A DNA stretch of 64,000 nt from Adiantum capillus-veneris (lineage: Eukaryota; Streptophyta; Polypodiopsida; Polypodiales; Pteridaceae): positions 36,983,098 to 37,047,097 of the forward strand of contig CM043962.1 of NCBI GenBank assembly GCA_014529385.2, in the 5' to 3' direction. Below are positions 60,900-64,000 of this stretch, piece after piece. The notes beneath the pieces were generated by a model that saw only the letters and a list, made by a program, of their open reading frames with translations, was not told where the DNA came from and made no database searches. How positions within the stretch are numbered: position 1 is the first letter of the stretch; the number at the start of each line of letters is the position of its first letter. A program made the position numbers and the translations under genes.

Positions 60900-61840
60900 T
60901 CCTGATCTTTCACTTTGCCCTAAGTGCGGCAAAGTTTTGTCCTTTCGTTCATCTGATTCGGTTCGGGCCCCACGCAATGTGCCACCAGTTCTGCTTTCAT
61001 CTCCCTTGGTCATCCGAAGATGATTCCAAGCGGTTCCTATATCTCGTTCATACTCTCAAGTCAACCAAGAAGAAAATAAAGAGCCTTTTGAATTTCAACT
61101 ATGTAATTGGAGCTTCCTTCCTCAAAAGAAGAGTGGACCACCATGTTCGAGCATCTCGAAACCCAAAAAAGGATTCAAATTTAATCGATTGTCCACCTTC
61201 TTTGAATACTTTTGTTTTCTTGCTCTTGTCTTCGAGGAAGTCATATTGGTTGGCTCTGTAGACGTGCTTCTTTTCAAGAGTGCTTGACCATGTCTTTCTA
61301 CAAGTACAAGTTCCGCTTTTCTGCACTCGTCTGTCTTTTTCGCTTTCCTCCCTACCAGAGAGGAGAAGCGATGGCCACACGCCATCTCGAGTAAATCTTA
61401 TCAATCGGGTAATTCTTCAAGTGTTTCGCCAATCTCGGGTCCCTGGAGTACTTAATCAATCTGTTCACACATATGCCAATCTACAGTTGACTTTGTACTC
61501 CTTTCTGGCAAACTTGTCCGAAAGAAATTTCCCAAATCTTCATTCTTTTCTTCAGTTCCCGCGCCGGATTTTCAACTTTTCTTTGCCTTCCCACTCAGAG
61601 GTGTCATTTCTGTCAAATTCTTCACGAGAACCCATGTGTAATCTGGGATTCTTTATGGCTTTATGCCCTGTAAGACCGAGCAATGAAGACGGGAACGCGT
61701 CCGATGCGCGATGTATGAAGGGTGGGAGTGGCTAATAAGTCTAGGGTCGGGACACGAAGATTCTTTCCCAAAAGCTATGTGCGCTCTGCAAAAAGGATCG
61801 GATCCTCCGTAGAAGAAGAATCTTTCTATGCTCGGATACC
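60900..61840 (-). pseudogene. Gypsy gag remnant
   Basis: Broken minus-strand frames between primer site and protease, including FESFFGFRDARTWWSTLLL. No intact capsid domain could be read, so the assignment rests on position. Confidence 0.4.
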
Positions 61841-61841
61841 A
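61830..61841 (-). other. Gypsy primer-binding site
   Basis: The minus strand reads TGGTATCCGAGC one base after the LTR end TGTTACA. It matches the initiator-Met site TGGTATCAGAGC except for one base. Confidence 0.75.
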
Positions 61842-61842
61842 C

Positions 61843-62030
61843 TGTAACAAACTTGGACACCCCAAGTCAAGATTCTACCGCGACACAGTAGAGATTCACT
61901 TCAAAACAGTTCACAAAATTGACACGGCCCGACGTAGTTCCATGCCTAGAGATATTGGCCCCAAAGACTCGCGCCCCTTTCGGTATTTCTTTTTGTAAAA
62001 ATCTGTGTTCAGAAAAAGTGGAAGGTTGGT
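61843..62030 (-). repeat. Gypsy 5' LTR, inner part
   Basis: The plus strand starts TGTAACAAACTTGGACACC. The outer border is not visible, and the end coordinate is nominal. Confidence 0.5.
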
Positions 62031-62095
62031 ACAGATTGGTCTTGTGACACTTGCTGAACGCTCGCTGCTGCTGTTCCCCCTCGCAACGCCATCCC

Positions 62096-62105
62096 CCCCC
62101 CCCCC
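62096..62105. repeat. Poly-C run
   Basis: About ten or more consecutive C shortly before the LINE ORF1 start. Confidence 0.8.
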
Positions 62106-62192
62106 GCTGCCCCACTGCCTGCCCGCCATCCCCTCCCGCTGCTGCCAGCGCTCCGACGAGGTTACTATCAGATCGAGTTTGAGACCTCCGAG

Positions 62193-63507
62193 ATGGCGTC
62201 CAAGGTCATAGCTATGAGTCCATTGGCCATCCGAGCATCACGTGCCCACTTTCGACAGTGGAGACATGGTTTTGACCCGGCTTCGGATGTTCTAGTAGAG
62301 GAGGCAGACATCCCCATCTCGGTCTGCTTTCCGGGTTTACGGAGGGAGTACTTACCACTGCTATCCAAGATCGGCTCCGCCATTGGGACTGTCCTGGAGA
62401 CACCTCGTACGGCAGCATCAGTAGCTGCCAAGGCGGCTGGCATTCCCTCAGTTCGAGTTTTGGTCAGAGATACCCACACGCTCCCAAAGGTTATCCTTTT
62501 GCCTCGGGTGAGTGGGGGTTGGTTTAGACAGTGTGGAGTACTCGGGCCTCCCGAACCAGTGCTTCATTTGTCGACAAATGGGCCACCTAGCGAAGGCCTG
62601 TCCACGGAGGAGGCCGCGACTTGCACCACAGCCTCAGCCCTAGCCTGCCAGGGCTGGCCTGCAGCCACAGTGAGCGGCACAGCGCACACATGCAGAGTCA
62701 CCCTCCGAGCCTGGGGCTCCAGCGGAGGAGGGGTGGCAGCAGGCCCGTGGTCAACGACGACAGGGGCCACAGCGTCAGCCAGGCACTCAGACTGGCACTC
62801 AGGCGCCTACTCAGCAGCAGTGGGTTCCCACGGGGAACCGCTTTGGTCCTCTTGAGCAGGAGGAGATCCCTGCGCCAACCCCCACCTCCGCTTCACCCTC
62901 GACAGCCTCTCCCCCCCCCCGAGAGTTCCCCCCCTCTTCCTCATCCTCCCCCCCGCCTTCTGCTCCCGTCGCCTCTCCACCTCGCCCCTCTACCTCTGTT
63001 GCCCCATCCCGCCCCTCTTCTCCACCGCTCCCCCCAGCTCCTTCTCCCCCCCCTCCTACTCCAATTCCACAGTCGACCCAGGGGACAGGGCCTTCTCCGG
63101 CGGCTAGGAGATCTCTTGGCAGCGCCTTTGCCACGAGTCGCCTAGCGAGAGAGGGTCAGCCTTTCTTACGGCACCCTTTGCAGATTCAGACATCTTCCCT
63201 TGCAGCTATCCCTCATGGTCTGACGAGCATTGACATCCGGCGCCGCTCGGACTTCTTCGACTACGGCTTCACTCGTTTTCTCGGCGATTCCGCAACAGAC
63301 CATGAGGCAGCCTGCTTCAGGGTCCATGCTTTGTTCCTTGCCGCTAGGGGGACAGAGGCCTTGGACTCAGCAGATGGTTTCTCCTTCCCCCTCTGTGGCA
63401 GGGCCGAGACAGAGTGGACCCTCGACTCAGTGTTGGGATGGTTGCATACACAGGTCCTAGAGTTCTCTCACCACATGGGAGAACTTGGAGTTACAGATAT
63501 GCTGTAG
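62193..63507 (+). pseudogene. LINE ORF1 protein, frameshifted
   Basis: N-terminal part open from Met 62193 (MASKVIAMSPLAIRASRAHF), with PISVCFPGLRREYLPLLSKI and VLETPRTAASVAAK, as in the plant LINE ORF1 RNA-binding domain (DUF4283-like). At about 62520 the frame must shift for the zinc knuckle to be read: CFICRQMGHLAKAC (CX2CX4HX4C, 62560-62601). A stop follows at about 62639. A very Pro/Ser-rich stretch (62870-63080) leads to a C-terminal domain open at 63178-63507 (RSDFFDYGFTRFLGDSATDH), in the same frame as the knuckle. It binds LINE RNA in intact elements; this copy is broken. Confidence 0.75.
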
Positions 63508-63787
63508 ACTTTGTGGCCATTGGCCAAGTTTACGGTAACACCCCCAAACTCAGCAGGATGTAGGCACATTGTGGTGTACTTCTTTGCTGATACGTAGTGT
63601 TTGCCTTGCTATGTATACATTCATGAGGACTCCTGGACAGAGGAGGTTGCTTTACGCACGGCTCGCTCTGCTCACTACAGTCACGCATATCTAGAGGACA
63701 CTCGGATGCGGGTTACTCCCCATCCAAGCCAGCCTCGAAGATAGCCCGTCTAGCTGCTGCGGCAGCATCTGTTCTCTCTCGCTCCCC

Positions 63788-64000
63788 ATGAGGATCGTCT
63801 CATGGAACGTGCAGGGACTAGGTGGACCCCAGTTTCAGCGTCAGCGGGGCTGATTGCGTCAGGAGCTTCAGCGTTGCCTTGTGGGAGGAGAGATTGATCT
63901 CCTTATGCTTCAGGAGCACCATCTGTGTGAGAGCCGCATTCTGCGATGTGGTCAGATTTTGCGTGGACAATATGATACCTTTTGGTCAGCTACTTTTGGA
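63788..64000 (+). pseudogene. LINE ORF2 endonuclease start, cut by window end
   Basis: Met at 63788 opens MRIVSWNVQGLGGPQFQRQR, the first conserved block of an AP-type endonuclease (SWN). A stop TGA follows within about 22 codons. In the same frame the similarity goes on (LRQELQRCLVGGEIDLLMLQ with EHH, the catalytic Glu block). The rest lies outside the window. Confidence 0.75.

Larger units (their letters stand above)
57900..62030 (-). mobile_element. Decayed Ty3-gypsy retrotransposon
   Basis: Minus-strand order: LTR end at 61843, primer site, gag (61840-60900), protease (about 60680), RT (60540-59842), RNase H (59680-59159), integrase (59150-58200) and a C-terminal part to about 57960. This is the gypsy order (integrase last). 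Only the inner border of the 5' LTR is clear. No 3' LTR was identified, and LINE copy I lies where it might be expected. Confidence 0.85.
62160..64000 (+). mobile_element. Second LINE family: ORF1 and start of ORF2
   Basis: Runs off the right edge. ORF1 (62193-63507) is followed about 280 bases later by an ORF2 endonuclease start, as in plant L1-type LINEs. The endonuclease begins MRIVSWNVQGLGG, unlike the AAWNCNGS of the 38-57 kb copies, so this is a different family. Confidence 0.8.

Noticed and set aside
62811-63134. Gly/Glu-rich minus-strand frame
   Set aside because: Antisense to the Pro/Ser-rich linker of the LINE ORF1; the composition is a mirror of that low-complexity stretch.

Overview
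This is a nuclear genomic window from a land plant with a large, repeat-rich genome. Three things indicate this: a split gene for the chloroplast protein FTSHI5, Ty1-copia and Ty3-gypsy elements primed by initiator-Met tRNA, and many plant-type LINEs. Very long dinucleotide repeats and at least one 18-kb intron would suit a fern, lycophyte or gymnosperm, but that is a guess. I found no prokaryotic, organellar, tRNA, rRNA or CRISPR features.

Layout. 0.7-2.6 kb holds a 1.9-kb non-autonomous LTR element (LTRs, primer site, polypurine tract) that carries a broken, intronless linker-histone H1 copy. 3-9 kb holds simple repeats, an A-rich tract and decayed retroelement ends. 10.4-14.6 kb holds a Ty1-copia fragment, an internally deleted Ty3-gypsy chromovirus and a 490-bp duplication. 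14.7-19.8 kb is a structurally complete but disabled Ty1-copia element with target-site duplications. 20-24 kb is mostly non-coding, with a ladder of ATTGG/CCAAT hairpins and a weak candidate membrane-protein gene. 24.7-27.2 kb holds a split minus-strand gene for an unrecognised Cys/His-rich protein, with a 19-bp minisatellite in its second intron. 27.5-34.5 kb holds retroelement scraps, a degenerate GCACTT repeat and simple repeats.

The minus-strand FTSHI5 gene contributes its last seven visible exons: three at 54.3-55.0 kb and four at 34.6-36.3 kb. They are separated by an intron of about 18.0 kb. Nearly all of that intron is built from copies of one LINE family, each minus-strand copy abutting a (GA)n/(TC)n microsatellite at both ends. 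Upstream of the FTSHI5 exons lie another LINE copy, a decayed Ty3-gypsy element (57.9-61.9 kb) and the start of a different LINE (62.2 kb to the window end) with an ORF1 zinc knuckle and the first residues of an ORF2 endonuclease.

Only two host genes are well supported: FTSHI5 and the unknown Cys/His-rich gene. Everything else is mobile-element or simple-repeat DNA. The most interesting signals are the microsatellite-associated LINE array, the histone-H1-carrying LTR element and the giant FTSHI5 intron.
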